Assembly (NCBI GenBank): GCA_014763665.1
Contig: JACXUY010000005.1
Coordinates: 1-51,716, forward strand
Reading direction: 5' to 3'
Length of the DNA: 51,716 nt
From: Gammaproteobacteria bacterium
Lineage (GTDB): Bacteria > Pseudomonadota > Gammaproteobacteria > Thiomicrospirales > Thiomicrospiraceae
The notes under the pieces are model-generated. The model worked only from the letters and a program-made list of their open reading frames with translations, was not told the origin of the DNA and did no database searches. Both the position numbers and the translations under genes were made by a program. This document shows, one piece after another, positions 40,638 to 49,366 of this stretch; position 1 is the first letter of the stretch; each line of letters starts with the position of its first letter.

Positions 40638-40665
40638 ATGAATCGCATCAAGGGATGCGATTCAT
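40638..40665 (-). other. Perfect 12-bp hairpin at the tsaD stop
   Basis: ATGAATCGCATC (40638-40649) and GATGCGATTCAT (40654-40665) are perfectly complementary around a 4-nt loop. On the minus strand the first arm and loop encode the last TsaD residues (Met-Asn-Arg-Ile-Pro) and the second arm contains the stop codon. No T run follows, so it is not a classical intrinsic terminator; it may protect the 3' end of the mRNA or slow ribosomes at the stop. Confidence 0.6.
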
Positions 40666-41697
40666 TTCACTGAGTGGCCAACGGGCACGCGCGCTAAAAT
40701 CGAGTGAGCTGTGTTCACCAGCCTTAATACGCTGATAGCCAGCAAAGGCGATCATAGCACCGTTATCGGTACAGAATTCTGGGCGAGGGAAGAAGGCATG
40801 ACCAGCGCGGCTGGTCATCAGTTGCGTCAGCGATGAGCGAATGCGTTGGTTAGCACTGACACCGCCGGCAACGACAAGGGTATTCAACTTTTCTTGCTGT
40901 AAAGCACGTTTGAGTTTGATGATGAGCACATCGCAGACGGCTAATTCAAACGAAGCACAAATATCCGCCTTAGCTTGTTCTAAATCTTGGGCGCGTTCCG
41001 TTTGTGCTTGTTGCCAAGTGGTTAATACGGCAGTTTTCAGTCCAGAGAAACTAAAATCTAAACCGGCTCTATCGGTCATGGGGCGGGGCAATTTATAACG
41101 CTGAGCATTGCCTTGAAGGGCAAGCTTGGATACAATCGGTCCACCGGGATAGCCGAGTCCCATGAGTTTAGCCGTTTTATCGAAGGCCTCACCAATGGCA
41201 TCGTCTAAGGTATCGCCGAGTAATTGATAATTACCAATGGCATTAACGCGAATAATTTGCGTATGTCCGCCCGATACCAGTAGCGCCATAAAGGGGAAGC
41301 AGAGTTCGGGAGCTTCTAACAATGGCGAAAGCAGATGACCCTCCATGTGATGGACACCAATGGCAGGAATGCCTCTAGCAAAAGCGAGACTACGCGCGAA
41401 CCCTGCTCCCGTAAGCAGTGCGCCAACTAAGCCAGGGCCAGCGGTGTAAGCAACGCCAGTGAGTTCATCTAAACCAACGCCAGCATGTTGCATGACTTGT
41501 TGCGTTAAGGGAATGAGGCGATGAATGTGATCACGGCTCGCTAATTCGGGGACGACTCCACCGTAAGTGGCATGTAATGCAACTTGGCTATGCAGAGCGT
41601 GAGCAATCAGACCTTCAGTTTCGTGATAAAGGGCTAAGCCTGTTTCATCACAAGAAGATTCAATGCCAAGAATGAGATCTAGTCTGTTGTTTTTCAT
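40648..41697 (-). CDS. tsaD: tRNA N6-threonylcarbamoyladenosine transferase
   Basis: This is the catalytic subunit that puts threonylcarbamoyl on A37 of ANN-decoding tRNAs, with TsaB and TsaE. The 349-residue ASKHA-fold protein has [13 protein letters not shown], the metal-binding [41 protein letters not shown] and the C-terminal [15 protein letters not shown]. It is divergent from rpsU, the usual gammaproteobacterial arrangement. I start at ATG 41697; a GTG codon at 41700 precedes it. Confidence 0.97.
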   Translation of the reverse strand: MKNNRLDLILGIESSCDETGLALYHETEGLIAHALHSQVALHATYGGVVPELASRDHIHRLIPLTQQVMQHAGVGLDELTGVAYTAGPGLVGALLTGAGFARSLAFARGIPAIGVHHMEGHLLSPLLEAPELCFPFMALLVSGGHTQIIRVNAIGNYQLLGDTLDDAIGEAFDKTAKLMGLGYPGGPIVSKLALQGNAQRYKLPRPMTDRAGLDFSFSGLKTAVLTTWQQAQTERAQDLEQAKADICASFELAVCDVLIIKLKRALQQEKLNTLVVAGGVSANQRIRSSLTQLMTSRAGHAFFPRPEFCTDNGAMIAFAGYQRIKAGEHSSLDFSARARWPLSEMNRIP

Positions 41698-41804
41698 CAC
41701 GCCATTTTAAGTGAAAAAGACACAAAATGCAGCGGTAATAGTAAAAGCAGTCAAAAGAATGACCAAATTGTGCGCTAGTTTGTGGCAAAAATGTTATGAT
41801 GGGT

Positions 41805-41834
41805 TTGATTTTTTTAGATTTATCTTGTTATAAT
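41805..41834 (+). promoter_or_regulatory. Predicted promoter of rpsU-yqeY-dnaG-rpoD
   Basis: The minus-10 is a perfect TATAAT (41829-41834) with a TG extension one base upstream (41826-41827). A minus-35-like TTGATT lies at 41805-41810 with an 18-bp spacer. The start codon of rpsU is 69 bp downstream. The leader is AT-rich. Confidence 0.7.
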
Positions 41835-41902
41835 GATCTTCTTATTCCCATGTGGAACCCCAAATTTATTTTTTTAACGCCTAATTGGAAAGTATAGAAA
41901 AC

Positions 41903-42118
41903 ATGCCTGCTGTTAAATTACGCGAAACCGAACCATTTGACGTTGCTTTACGTCGCTTCAAACGTACCTGTGAAAAAGCGGGTGTATTGGCTGATGTTCG
42001 TAAAAAAGAATACTACGAAAAGCCAACCTGGGAGCGTAAACGCAAGAAAGCGGCTGCGGTTAAGCGTCTAGCTAAGCGTTTGTCACGCGAAAACCGTCGC
42101 ATGGAATCGAAGTATTAA
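41903..42118 (+). CDS. rpsU: 30S ribosomal protein S21
   Basis: This is a small basic 30S protein needed at initiation. The 71 residues, [21 protein letters not shown] to the arginine-lysine-rich tail, match S21. I start at ATG 41903; the upstream TTG at 41885 only adds a short unconserved stretch. It leads the macromolecular-synthesis operon that links translation, replication and transcription genes. Confidence 0.97.
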   Translation: MPAVKLRETEPFDVALRRFKRTCEKAGVLADVRKKEYYEKPTWERKRKKAAAVKRLAKRLSRENRRMESKY

Positions 42119-42174
42119 TCACTTCTTCTTTAATTTAAACTACTTAATGCTTGTTAGCAAAGGGTAAAACAAAT

Positions 42175-42624
42175 ATGTCAGCATTGCGCGAACAGATCAG
42201 TAATGATATGAAAGAGTGCATGAAATCGGGCGACAAGGCGCGGCTGTTGACGATTCGTGGTATCCTAGCTGCAATTAAGCAAATTGAAATTGACACTCGT
42301 CAAGTACCCGACGATGCTCAGGTGCTGGCGGTGTTGAATAAGTTGGTCAAACAGCGCAAAGATTCCATTGCCCAATTCACGCAGGCAGGTCGTACAGATC
42401 TTGCTGAAGTTGAACAGTTCGAATTGACTGTACTGCAACATTATTTGCCTGAAGGATTGTCTGAAGCGCAAATTGAACAGATGATTGTCGAAGCGATTGC
42501 TGATTCCGGAGCGAAATCGCCTGCGGATATGGGTAAGGTGATGGCGCTTGTCAAACCCAAAATGGCTGGACTGGCTGATATGGGTGTGGTCAGTGCTCGC
42601 GTTAAAGCTTTACTTGTCAACTAA
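42175..42624 (+). CDS. yqeY: GatB/YqeY-domain protein
   Basis: This is a 149-residue helical protein related to the C-terminal tRNA-binding domain of the GatB amidotransferase subunit. Motifs are LREQISNDMKECMKSGDKARL at the start, LTIRGILAAIKQIEID, and MGKVMALVKPKMAGLADMGVVSARVK at the end. A role with tRNA is likely but unproven. It starts at ATG 42175 with AAAGGGT as ribosome-binding site. Insertion between rpsU and dnaG is common in gammaproteobacteria other than the enterics. Confidence 0.94.
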   Translation: MSALREQISNDMKECMKSGDKARLLTIRGILAAIKQIEIDTRQVPDDAQVLAVLNKLVKQRKDSIAQFTQAGRTDLAEVEQFELTVLQHYLPEGLSEAQIEQMIVEAIADSGAKSPADMGKVMALVKPKMAGLADMGVVSARVKALLVN

Positions 42625-42649
42625 GTTCTTTTATTAAAGCGCCTGCGTC

Positions 42650-44398
42650 ATGGCTGGTCGCATTCCCAAAACGTTTATTGATGACTTGGTCGCACGTGCT
42701 GATGTGGTCGAGGTTGTTGGGCGTCGCATTACCCTGAAAAAAGCGGGTCGAGAGTACAAAGCCTGCTGCCCCTTTCATAACGAAAAAACGCCTTCTTTTT
42801 ACATTAACTCGCAAAAAGGCTTCTACCATTGCTTTGGTTGTGGTGCGCATGGTGATGCGCTGCGTTTTATTATGGATTATGAACATCTCGATTTCGTTTC
42901 GGCTATCGAAGTGCTCGCCAGTGAAATGGGTGTATCCGTGCCACGTGAACAGGTTTCAGCCCAGCGGCAAGCAAAAGAGATACAACAACGAAGCGAGCAG
43001 TTACAAGGCTTCGCTTTATTGGCACAAGCAGCGCAGTGGTTTGTGCATAATTTGAAACATCATGCGCAGGGCGCACAAGCGATTGAATACTTAAAGTCTC
43101 GCGGTGTAACCGGTGTTGTTGCGCGAGATTTTGCGATTGGACTCGCGCCCAACGAATCCATGGGGTTACAGAAACAATTTCCTAATGTGACTAAGGCACA
43201 ATGGTTGGCAGTGGGATTGGTGGCTGAGCGCGAGGATGGTTCGGTTGTCGATAAGTTTCGCAACCGCATTCAGTTTCCAATTCGTGATTTGCGCGGCCGT
43301 GTTGTGGGTTTTGGTGGTCGTATTATGCAGGCCAGCGAGCATGCACCTAAGTATCTCAATTCGCCTGAGACTGAGTTCTTCCATAAGGGAAAAATGCTCT
43401 ATGGCTTGTACGAAATGTTACAGTCGGTTCGTAACATTAATCGGGTTTTGGTTGTTGAGGGATACATGGATGTGGTGGCTTTGGCGCAATTTGGTGTGCG
43501 TCAAGTAGTGGCTACTTTGGGAACAGCTACGACGCCTGCGCATTTGCAGCTGCTGTTCAAGCATACCGCTGAAATTGTTTTCGCTTTTGATGGTGATAAA
43601 GCAGGACGTAAGGCCGCATGGAAAGCCTTGTCTGTTGCGTTGACTCAGCTGTCGGGTTCACGTTCGGTTAGATTCTTCTTTTTGCCGCAAGACGAAGACC
43701 CAGATTCCTATGTGCGTCGTTATGGTGCAGAAGCTTTGATGCAAGCGCTGGATCAATCTTTAACGCCAGGTGAGTGGTTGGTGCAGGGTTTGGCTGATTT
43801 ATCTGGGCTATCTTGGTCGGTGGCAGAAGATGCTCGCCGATTGCTGTTTCAATCCGCTCAGTGGTTAAAACAGACTGAAGAAATGAGTGTGCGCTATGCA
43901 TTAATTCAATCTTTGGCGAGAGCGGCCGATATGCAAGAATGGCAAGTTGAGAAGTTGTTGGGTGTGCGTACTGGTTTGGCTGTGCATCGCGATCTTAAGA
44001 AAAAACAGCTAGTTGCTCCTGCACTTGCGACACAAAAGTTGTCTGATAAATTGCTGGCTTTATTGACACAATTTCCGCAACTAGCTGAAGATTGGCCAAG
44101 TCAAGATGCGGCTTTGTTGCATCAGTATGGTGAAAAAGGCGTGATGACCTTGCTGACAGCCTTAGCAGGTAATTTGCCTACTAATGCCCCTGCTACCTTA
44201 CTGCCTTTTACGATTGAACAAGCAAAACATGAATGGCAGGACGGTTGGCAGTTGTTGGTATGTAAGGCGATTGAAACCGCGCGTTTGTCTGTGCTCAAAC
44301 AAATGGAGCAAGGACAGAGTAACGACTCGCTTTTGGCTGCTTTGTCGCAACTCAATCAGCGCGTCAAACTTTGTCAAACGCGAATGCAGCGCCAATGA
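42650..44398 (+). CDS. dnaG: DNA primase
   Basis: It makes RNA primers at the replication fork. The 582-residue protein has an N-terminal CHC2 zinc finger (CCPFHNEKTPSF ... YHCFGCGAHGD, about 40-65), a TOPRIM catalytic core with VVEGYMDVVALAQFG (about 264-280) and FAFDGDKAGRKAAW (about 309-322), and a C-terminal helical domain that contacts DnaB. It is 25 bp after yqeY. In E. coli the rpsU-dnaG-rpoD transcript is cut and attenuated between genes; no clear terminator is seen here between yqeY and dnaG. Confidence 0.97.
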   Translation: MAGRIPKTFIDDLVARADVVEVVGRRITLKKAGREYKACCPFHNEKTPSFYINSQKGFYHCFGCGAHGDALRFIMDYEHLDFVSAIEVLASEMGVSVPREQVSAQRQAKEIQQRSEQLQGFALLAQAAQWFVHNLKHHAQGAQAIEYLKSRGVTGVVARDFAIGLAPNESMGLQKQFPNVTKAQWLAVGLVAEREDGSVVDKFRNRIQFPIRDLRGRVVGFGGRIMQASEHAPKYLNSPETEFFHKGKMLYGLYEMLQSVRNINRVLVVEGYMDVVALAQFGVRQVVATLGTATTPAHLQLLFKHTAEIVFAFDGDKAGRKAAWKALSVALTQLSGSRSVRFFFLPQDEDPDSYVRRYGAEALMQALDQSLTPGEWLVQGLADLSGLSWSVAEDARRLLFQSAQWLKQTEEMSVRYALIQSLARAADMQEWQVEKLLGVRTGLAVHRDLKKKQLVAPALATQKLSDKLLALLTQFPQLAEDWPSQDAALLHQYGEKGVMTLLTALAGNLPTNAPATLLPFTIEQAKHEWQDGWQLLVCKAIETARLSVLKQMEQGQSNDSLLAALSQLNQRVKLCQTRMQRQ

Positions 44399-44476
44399 GT
44401 AAGTTTATATGCATCTAGCGAAAAGCTAACTATTTTGGTAAAATTATAAGTTCCCCAACGCTCAATAGAGGAAGGT

Positions 44477-46285
44477 ATGGCATCATACGATGAACAACAG
44501 CAATTAGCGGATTTAATCGCACGCGGACGTGAACAAGGTTATCTTAATTACCAAGATATCACGGACATGTTGCATGATGAGTTCGAAGATGAAGAAAAGG
44601 TTGAAGAAATCGTTGTTCTATTAGGCGACATGGGCATTAATGTCCTAGATGATGTTGTGCATAATCCTGATATTTTGGTGCCTGGTGCGCTCGTTGATGC
44701 CGACCCTGAAGTGGCTGCTGCCAGCGTTGCCGATGATGGCGAACTAGGTCGTACCTCCGATCCTGTGCGTATGTATATGCGCGAAATGGGTTCGGTAGAG
44801 CTCTTAACACGTAAGGGCGAAATTGAAATCGCACGTCGTATCGAGTCAGGTACGCGCGACATGCTAACCTCTTTAGCGCTCTACCCACAAATGCCGACCT
44901 TGCTCTTTCAACACTTGAAACAAGTGGAAGAGGGGGAGATTAAGCTTAGCGATTTGGTGATGGGTTTCTTGATGCCTGAACAAGAAGAGGCATCGCTTGC
45001 GCCCGAAGCCGCAGCAGTAGAAGAGCATTTAGAAGCTGACGATGACTCAGCTGATGGTGTTTCTAAAGAAGACCCTTACGATACTGAGGGTGTTACGGCT
45101 TTCTTAGTGGAGTTGCGTAACTTGCACCAAGTTGCTAGTAGTCTCGAAGCAGAGTTCGGACATGCGGATGAGCGTGCAACAACAGCGCGTTTGGCTGTTG
45201 CCAGTCGTTTGATGACGGTTAAGCTAGCGCCTTCATTTGTTGCTGAAGTCTTGGCTGATTTGCGTAAGCACGTCGATCAAATTCGTCAGTATGAACGCTT
45301 AATTATGGATTTAACGGTTGAGCAGGGCCGTTTACCAAAACAGCACTTTATCAGCACTTTCGTGGGTTCAGAAACTGATTTAGAGTGGATTGATCGTGTT
45401 ATCGCCGCTAATGTGGATGATTCAGCCGTTCGCTTACAAGCCTTGAAAGATCAGGTGACACGCGCACAAAAGCGGTTACGTTTCTTGGAAAAGCGTATTG
45501 CCATGGACATTACGTCGTTAAAAGACGTGAATCGTAAAGTGGTCGATGCTGACAGTCGTACACGTGCCGCGAAAAAAGAGATGATCGAAGCTAACTTACG
45601 TTTGGTTATTTCGATCGCGAAAAAATATACTAACCGTGGTTTGCAGTTCCTAGATTTGATTCAGGAAGGCAATATCGGTTTGATGAAAGCGGTAGACAAG
45701 TTCGAATACCGTCGCGGTTATAAGTTCTCTACCTATGCGACTTGGTGGATTCGTCAGGCCATTACGCGCAGTATTGCCGATCAAGCACGCACCATTCGTA
45801 TTCCAGTACACATGATTGAAACCATTAATAAGTTAAATCGCGTACAGCGTCAGTTACTGCAGCAGATGGGTCGTGAACCGACTGCGGATGAGTTGGCTGA
45901 TGCCATGGAAATGGGCGAAGATAAAATCCGTAAGGTGATGAAAATTTCCAAAGAGCCTATTTCGATGGAAACACCAATTGGTGATGATGAAGATTCTTCA
46001 TTGGGCGATTTTATTGAAGATGGCAATATGTTGTCACCTTCGGATTCTGCGGACAATCAAGGCTTGTCTGAAGCGGTTGAGTTGATGTTATCGACGCTTA
46101 GCCCAAGAGAAGCCAAAGTATTGCGTATGCGTTTTGGTATTCAAATGAACACCGACCATACTTTAGAGGAAGTGGGTAAACAGTTTGACGTAACGCGTGA
46201 GCGGATTCGTCAGATTGAAGCCAAAGCACTTCGCAAATTGCGTCATCCATCGCGTGCAGAAAAACTGCGCTCTTTCTTGGATTGA
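44477..46285 (+). CDS. rpoD: RNA polymerase primary sigma factor (sigma-70)
   Basis: It directs RNA polymerase to housekeeping promoters. The 602-residue protein has region 1.1 ([19 protein letters not shown]), region 1.2 ([22 protein letters not shown]), a long acidic non-conserved region, region 2 ([46 protein letters not shown]), region 3 and region 4 ([32 protein letters not shown]). The ribosome-binding site is GAGGAAGG. The 78-bp dnaG-rpoD gap is AT-rich and may hold an internal promoter. A tRNA begins 14 nt after the stop. Confidence 0.98.
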   Translation: MASYDEQQQLADLIARGREQGYLNYQDITDMLHDEFEDEEKVEEIVVLLGDMGINVLDDVVHNPDILVPGALVDADPEVAAASVADDGELGRTSDPVRMYMREMGSVELLTRKGEIEIARRIESGTRDMLTSLALYPQMPTLLFQHLKQVEEGEIKLSDLVMGFLMPEQEEASLAPEAAAVEEHLEADDDSADGVSKEDPYDTEGVTAFLVELRNLHQVASSLEAEFGHADERATTARLAVASRLMTVKLAPSFVAEVLADLRKHVDQIRQYERLIMDLTVEQGRLPKQHFISTFVGSETDLEWIDRVIAANVDDSAVRLQALKDQVTRAQKRLRFLEKRIAMDITSLKDVNRKVVDADSRTRAAKKEMIEANLRLVISIAKKYTNRGLQFLDLIQEGNIGLMKAVDKFEYRRGYKFSTYATWWIRQAITRSIADQARTIRIPVHMIETINKLNRVQRQLLQQMGREPTADELADAMEMGEDKIRKVMKISKEPISMETPIGDDEDSSLGDFIEDGNMLSPSDSADNQGLSEAVELMLSTLSPREAKVLRMRFGIQMNTDHTLEEVGKQFDVTRERIRQIEAKALRKLRHPSRAEKLRSFLD

Positions 46286-46299
46286 TGCTCACCGAGTTT

Positions 46300-46375
46300 G
46301 GGACTGTAGCTCAGGGGTTAGAGCAGTCGACTCATAATCGATTGGTCGTAGGTTCGAAACCTACCAGTCCTACCA
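46300..46375 (+). tRNA. ileX: tRNA-Ile2 (CAU anticodon, lysidine-type)
   Basis: The 76-nt gene folds as a cloverleaf: acceptor GGGACTG/CAGTCCT, D arm GCTC/GAGC, anticodon stem GTCGA/TCGAT with loop CTCATAA (anticodon CAT), T arm GTAGG/CCTAC, and encoded CCA. The anticodon-arm region closely resembles E. coli tRNA-Ile2 and less so tRNA-Met, and E. coli ileX also lies near rpoD, so I call it Ile2, whose C34 becomes lysidine through TilS to read AUA. Elongator tRNA-Met is the alternative. Pair 1-72 is G-U and not G-C. With only 14 nt after rpoD, it is probably cut from the rpoD transcript. Confidence 0.85.
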
Positions 46376-46380
46376 AATGA

Positions 46381-46402
46381 ACCACCTTCGGGTGGTTTTT
46401 TT
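46381..46402 (+). terminator. Intrinsic terminator after rpoD and tRNA-Ile2
   Basis: ACCACC, TTCG tetraloop, GGTGGT, then seven T: a textbook terminator 5 bp after the tRNA 3' end. It would end the whole rpsU operon transcript. Confidence 0.95.
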
Positions 46403-46477
46403 ATGGCTGGCATTTGCTTTATCATACGTGTGCGTTCTAATCATGATCAGGCGCTATTGATTACCGGAGAGCGAGTT

Positions 46478-47063
46478 ATGAATCCCTATTGTTCAGAATC
46501 GACAGAAGTAAGCGATGCTTTGTTGTGTGTCATTGCTCATATGCCAACGCTGAGTCTGCCAGTCTTGTTGAATGATCAACTGAGCCAAGGTATCAGCGAC
46601 CATCATTTATGTGGATTTTATGTGGATTGCGGTTTGGCTGGCGCAAAAAAGTTATGATGAGGGTGGTTGCCCAATAGGGCTGTGATTATTGATAATGAAA
46701 CCCGTTGCATTGTCGGTAAAGGGCATAATACACAAGTACAAGAGAATCATCCCTATAATCATGGCGAAACTGCCGCTATTAGAGATGCGGGACCTATTGA
46801 TTTCAGTCGTATCACCTTATTGACGTCATTAAGTCCCTGTGAAGTCTGTGCGAGTTTATTAGACATGCGAGGCTTTTCTCGTGTGGTGGTGGGAGATGTC
46901 ACTAACGCCAGTGGAACTGAGGCACTATTGAGTGCAAAAGGCGTTAAGGTCGATGTACTAGAAGATAGCATGGGCATAGCATTTGTATGCACGATTTCGC
47001 CAGGAATAACCCTTATCAACTCTTGAAGATTGGCGTGGTGTTTGTGCTATTCACCGCTACTGA
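46478..47063 (+). pseudogene. Broken cytosine-deaminase-like gene
   Basis: This is the remains of a nucleoside/cytosine deaminase of the yeast-FCY1 type. The zinc site is intact in one frame: HGETAAIRDAG (46770-46802) and SLSPCEVCASLL. The N-terminal part, ...FYVDCGLAGAK, is in another frame and ends at a stop near 46659. Between them SYDEGGCPIG reads in a third frame (about 46654-46680). Near the 3' end MHDFARNNPYQLL (about 46987-47025) and EDWRGV (from 47025) need two more shifts. Four single-base indels would restore one protein of about 195 residues: one extra A in the A6 run near 46651-46656, and one missing base each near 46679, 46987 and 47024. A sequencing-error origin is possible. 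Confidence 0.75.
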
Positions 47064-47112
47064 ATCGAAATGTGGGTCAAATTTACTGATGTTGAGTGCT
47101 TATTAGCAGGCG

Positions 47113-48630
47113 TTAACCTGCAATAAAATAACCGTTGCCTTGTTCATGGATAAACTCTTGTACAAACTCCCAGTTTGCTTGAAAACTGGTATAAACTTGG
47201 TACAAGGTTTCGCCCTTGCGGACCTTATCTCCTAGTTTTCGATTGAGATCTATGCCAGCGCCGGCATTGAGTGGTGCGCCAGCCATGTGCGCAATACGTG
47301 CAATGATTAGGTTGTCGATAGACTTAATGATGCCGCTGTGATTGCTTTTAACCGCAATGACCAACTCGGCAACGTCCACCGCTTCTTTTTTTCCTTGTCG
47401 CTCAATGATGCGGTTCATTTTTTCCAGTGCTCGACCTGACTCGAGAATATCTCTGGCAAGGTGATAGCCGCTGCCACCACGTACATCGGGATGAAATTCT
47501 AAAATGCGTCCAGCAAGTTGTAAGGACTTTTCGCGAAGATCGGTTGGTGCTTTGCTGTCATTTGATAACACTTGCATGACATCACGCGCTTCTAACACTG
47601 GTCCAATGCCTTTACCAATTGGCTGATTGCCGTCAGTAATAACGACTTCCATTTGTAAGCCAGTATGTAAAGCGACATACTCAAATAATTTGCGTAGTTG
47701 TATTGCATCTCGCATGTTGGTCACTTTGGCATGTGGTCCAACGGGTATGTCTAATAATAAATGCGTCGCGCCAGCAGCGAGTTTTTTAGACAAAATAGAA
47801 GCAATCATTTGACTCTGAGAGTCTAGACTTAATGGGCGTTCAACTGAAATGAGAATGTCGTCTACTGGAGCAAGGTTGGCTGTTCCGCCCCATGCGAGAC
47901 AAGCACGCTCTTGATGCACGATATGGCGCAGTGTGTCCATGGTAAGATTGACCTCAGCCAAAACCTCCATGGTGTCGGCTGTGCCAGCGGGAGAGGTGAT
48001 GGCGCGACTGGATGTTTTGGGCATGAGCAGACCATAAGCAGCCACAATAGGGGTCACAATCATGGTGGTTCTATTGCCAGGAATACCACCGATACAGTGT
48101 TTATCAACCACCATAGGCTCATCCCAGTTGATATGTTTACCTGTATCGGTCATGGCTCTGGTTAAAAATAACACTTCTTCACGATCCATGCCGGACTGTG
48201 CGGAAGACACCAAAAAGGCCGCTAACTCTTCTTTGGCATAGCGATGCGCCACAATGTCCTGACAGATAGCGGTGTACTCGGCTTGACTCAATCGCTCACC
48301 CGCAATTTTAGCCCTTACCGCTTTCATTGAGTGAACGGGAGGAGGCTGACGCACGCTCACTGGCGTGCCTTCGGTTAATCCTAATTGTTTAAATGCCGTC
48401 GTGCTTAATCCCAGCTCTGATGGACTGAGGAGTTGATCGTCTTCAACAATATTTAGGGTGGCTAGAATTGTTTGGCCATCGGCGAGAATTTCAAGTTTAG
48501 ATAGGGCGCGAAAGCCCTCGGTTTGGTACAAAGGGCAGTGACGATGCAAGTATGCAACCTGTTCGCGATAGGTGTCGATGCCAATGCGTTTTAAGTGCAA
48601 ACAATGTGTTGGTTTTGTGTCGTTCATCAT
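47113..48630 (-). CDS. AMP phosphorylase / thymidine phosphorylase family protein
   Basis: This is a 505-residue phosphorylase of the group that includes archaeal AMP phosphorylase and bacterial putative thymidine phosphorylases. It has an extra N-terminal domain (about 1-90) before the NP-II fold: VHSMKAVRAKIAGERLS, DKHCIGGIPGNRTTMIVTPIVAAYGL (phosphate-binding loop), KTSSRAITSPAGTADTMEVLA and GGSGYHLARDILESG. Archaeal AMP phosphorylase gives ribose-1,5-bisphosphate for a RuBisCO salvage route; no partner gene of that route is here, so nucleoside or nucleotide phosphorolysis in general is the safe reading. ATG 48630 follows AAGGT. A GCAGG/CCTGC stem spans its stop codon. It is divergent from the DUF502 gene. 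Confidence 0.85.
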   Translation of the reverse strand: MMNDTKPTHCLHLKRIGIDTYREQVAYLHRHCPLYQTEGFRALSKLEILADGQTILATLNIVEDDQLLSPSELGLSTTAFKQLGLTEGTPVSVRQPPPVHSMKAVRAKIAGERLSQAEYTAICQDIVAHRYAKEELAAFLVSSAQSGMDREEVLFLTRAMTDTGKHINWDEPMVVDKHCIGGIPGNRTTMIVTPIVAAYGLLMPKTSSRAITSPAGTADTMEVLAEVNLTMDTLRHIVHQERACLAWGGTANLAPVDDILISVERPLSLDSQSQMIASILSKKLAAGATHLLLDIPVGPHAKVTNMRDAIQLRKLFEYVALHTGLQMEVVITDGNQPIGKGIGPVLEARDVMQVLSNDSKAPTDLREKSLQLAGRILEFHPDVRGGSGYHLARDILESGRALEKMNRIIERQGKKEAVDVAELVIAVKSNHSGIIKSIDNLIIARIAHMAGAPLNAGAGIDLNRKLGDKVRKGETLYQVYTSFQANWEFVQEFIHEQGNGYFIAG

Positions 48631-48648
48631 CAATACCTTGTACTTAAT

Positions 48649-48670
48649 ATGTCAACTGACATGTTATAAT
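48649..48670 (+). promoter_or_regulatory. Palindromic operator candidate and extended minus-10 of DUF502-aspS
   Basis: ATGTCA-AC-TGACAT (48649-48662) is a perfect 6+2+6 palindrome. Two bases on begins a perfect TATAAT (48665-48670) with the TG extension at 48662-48663, so a regulator bound there would cover the promoter that drives DUF502-aspS. The same palindrome lies 19 bp upstream of the phosphorylase start on the other strand. The minus-35 is unclear. Confidence 0.5.
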
Positions 48671-48727
48671 AACAAATTCTATCGGTTATCGAATTGCGAT
48701 GGCAAACAACAAAGGATTGTGGATTCA

Positions 48728-49366
48728 ATGCGCAAGTATTTAATGGCTGGTTTATTGGTATGGTTGCCATTGGGGGTGACGGTACTGGTCATTAATTTTT
48801 TAATTGAAACTTTTGACCAGGTGCTGTTATTGCTGCCATCAGCTTATCGCCCTGATGAATTGTTAGGATACCATATCCCGGGTTTCGGTCTGTTGATGAC
48901 AACTGTGGTGATTATGGTGACCGGTATGATTGTCGCTAATTATTTAGGCGAGAAATTGGTTGGTTTCTGGGAAGGTTTGCTGTCTCGAATTCCTTTGGTG
49001 CGTTCTATTTATTCTGCTGTAAAACAAGTGACTGAAGCGTTTGTTGGTTCTGAGCAGTCATTTCAAAAGGCCTATCTGCTTGAATACCCGCGTCGAGGTA
49101 CTTGGACACTCGCCTTTCAGACCAGCACGAAAACAGGTGAAGCTCAAGCTAAAACAGGGTTAAATTCTGTGATTAATGTTTTTGTGCCAACAACACCTAA
49201 TCCGACATCAGGGTTCTTTTTAATGGTCTCACAAGACGATTTGGTCCCCTTAGATATGTCGGTCGAACAAGCATTAAAAATGATCATTTCTGGTGGTGTT
49301 GTTGTGCCTGAAGTGCAAGAGTCAGCAGCTGAAAATGATAAATTGGTAAAGGAAGAAATAAAATGA
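48728..49366 (+). CDS. DUF502 family inner-membrane protein
   Basis: This is a conserved membrane protein of 212 residues with unknown function. Two membrane segments lie at about 5-25 and 53-72, followed by [20 protein letters not shown], the best-known family motif, and a soluble beta-rich part ending in SGGVVVP. The start at ATG 48728 gives [21 protein letters not shown], the family opening; codons further upstream overlap the divergent gene. In many beta- and gammaproteobacteria a DUF502 gene precedes aspS, as here with an ATGA overlap. The small FmdB zinc-ribbon gene often seen before it is absent. Confidence 0.9.
   Translation: MRKYLMAGLLVWLPLGVTVLVINFLIETFDQVLLLLPSAYRPDELLGYHIPGFGLLMTTVVIMVTGMIVANYLGEKLVGFWEGLLSRIPLVRSIYSAVKQVTEAFVGSEQSFQKAYLLEYPRRGTWTLAFQTSTKTGEAQAKTGLNSVINVFVPTTPNPTSGFFLMVSQDDLVPLDMSVEQALKMIISGGVVVPEVQESAAENDKLVKEEIK

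Noticed and set aside
47862-48165. Frames on the plus strand opposite the phosphorylase gene
   Set aside because: They are shadows of a well-conserved coding region on the minus strand and show no domain or ribosome-binding site.
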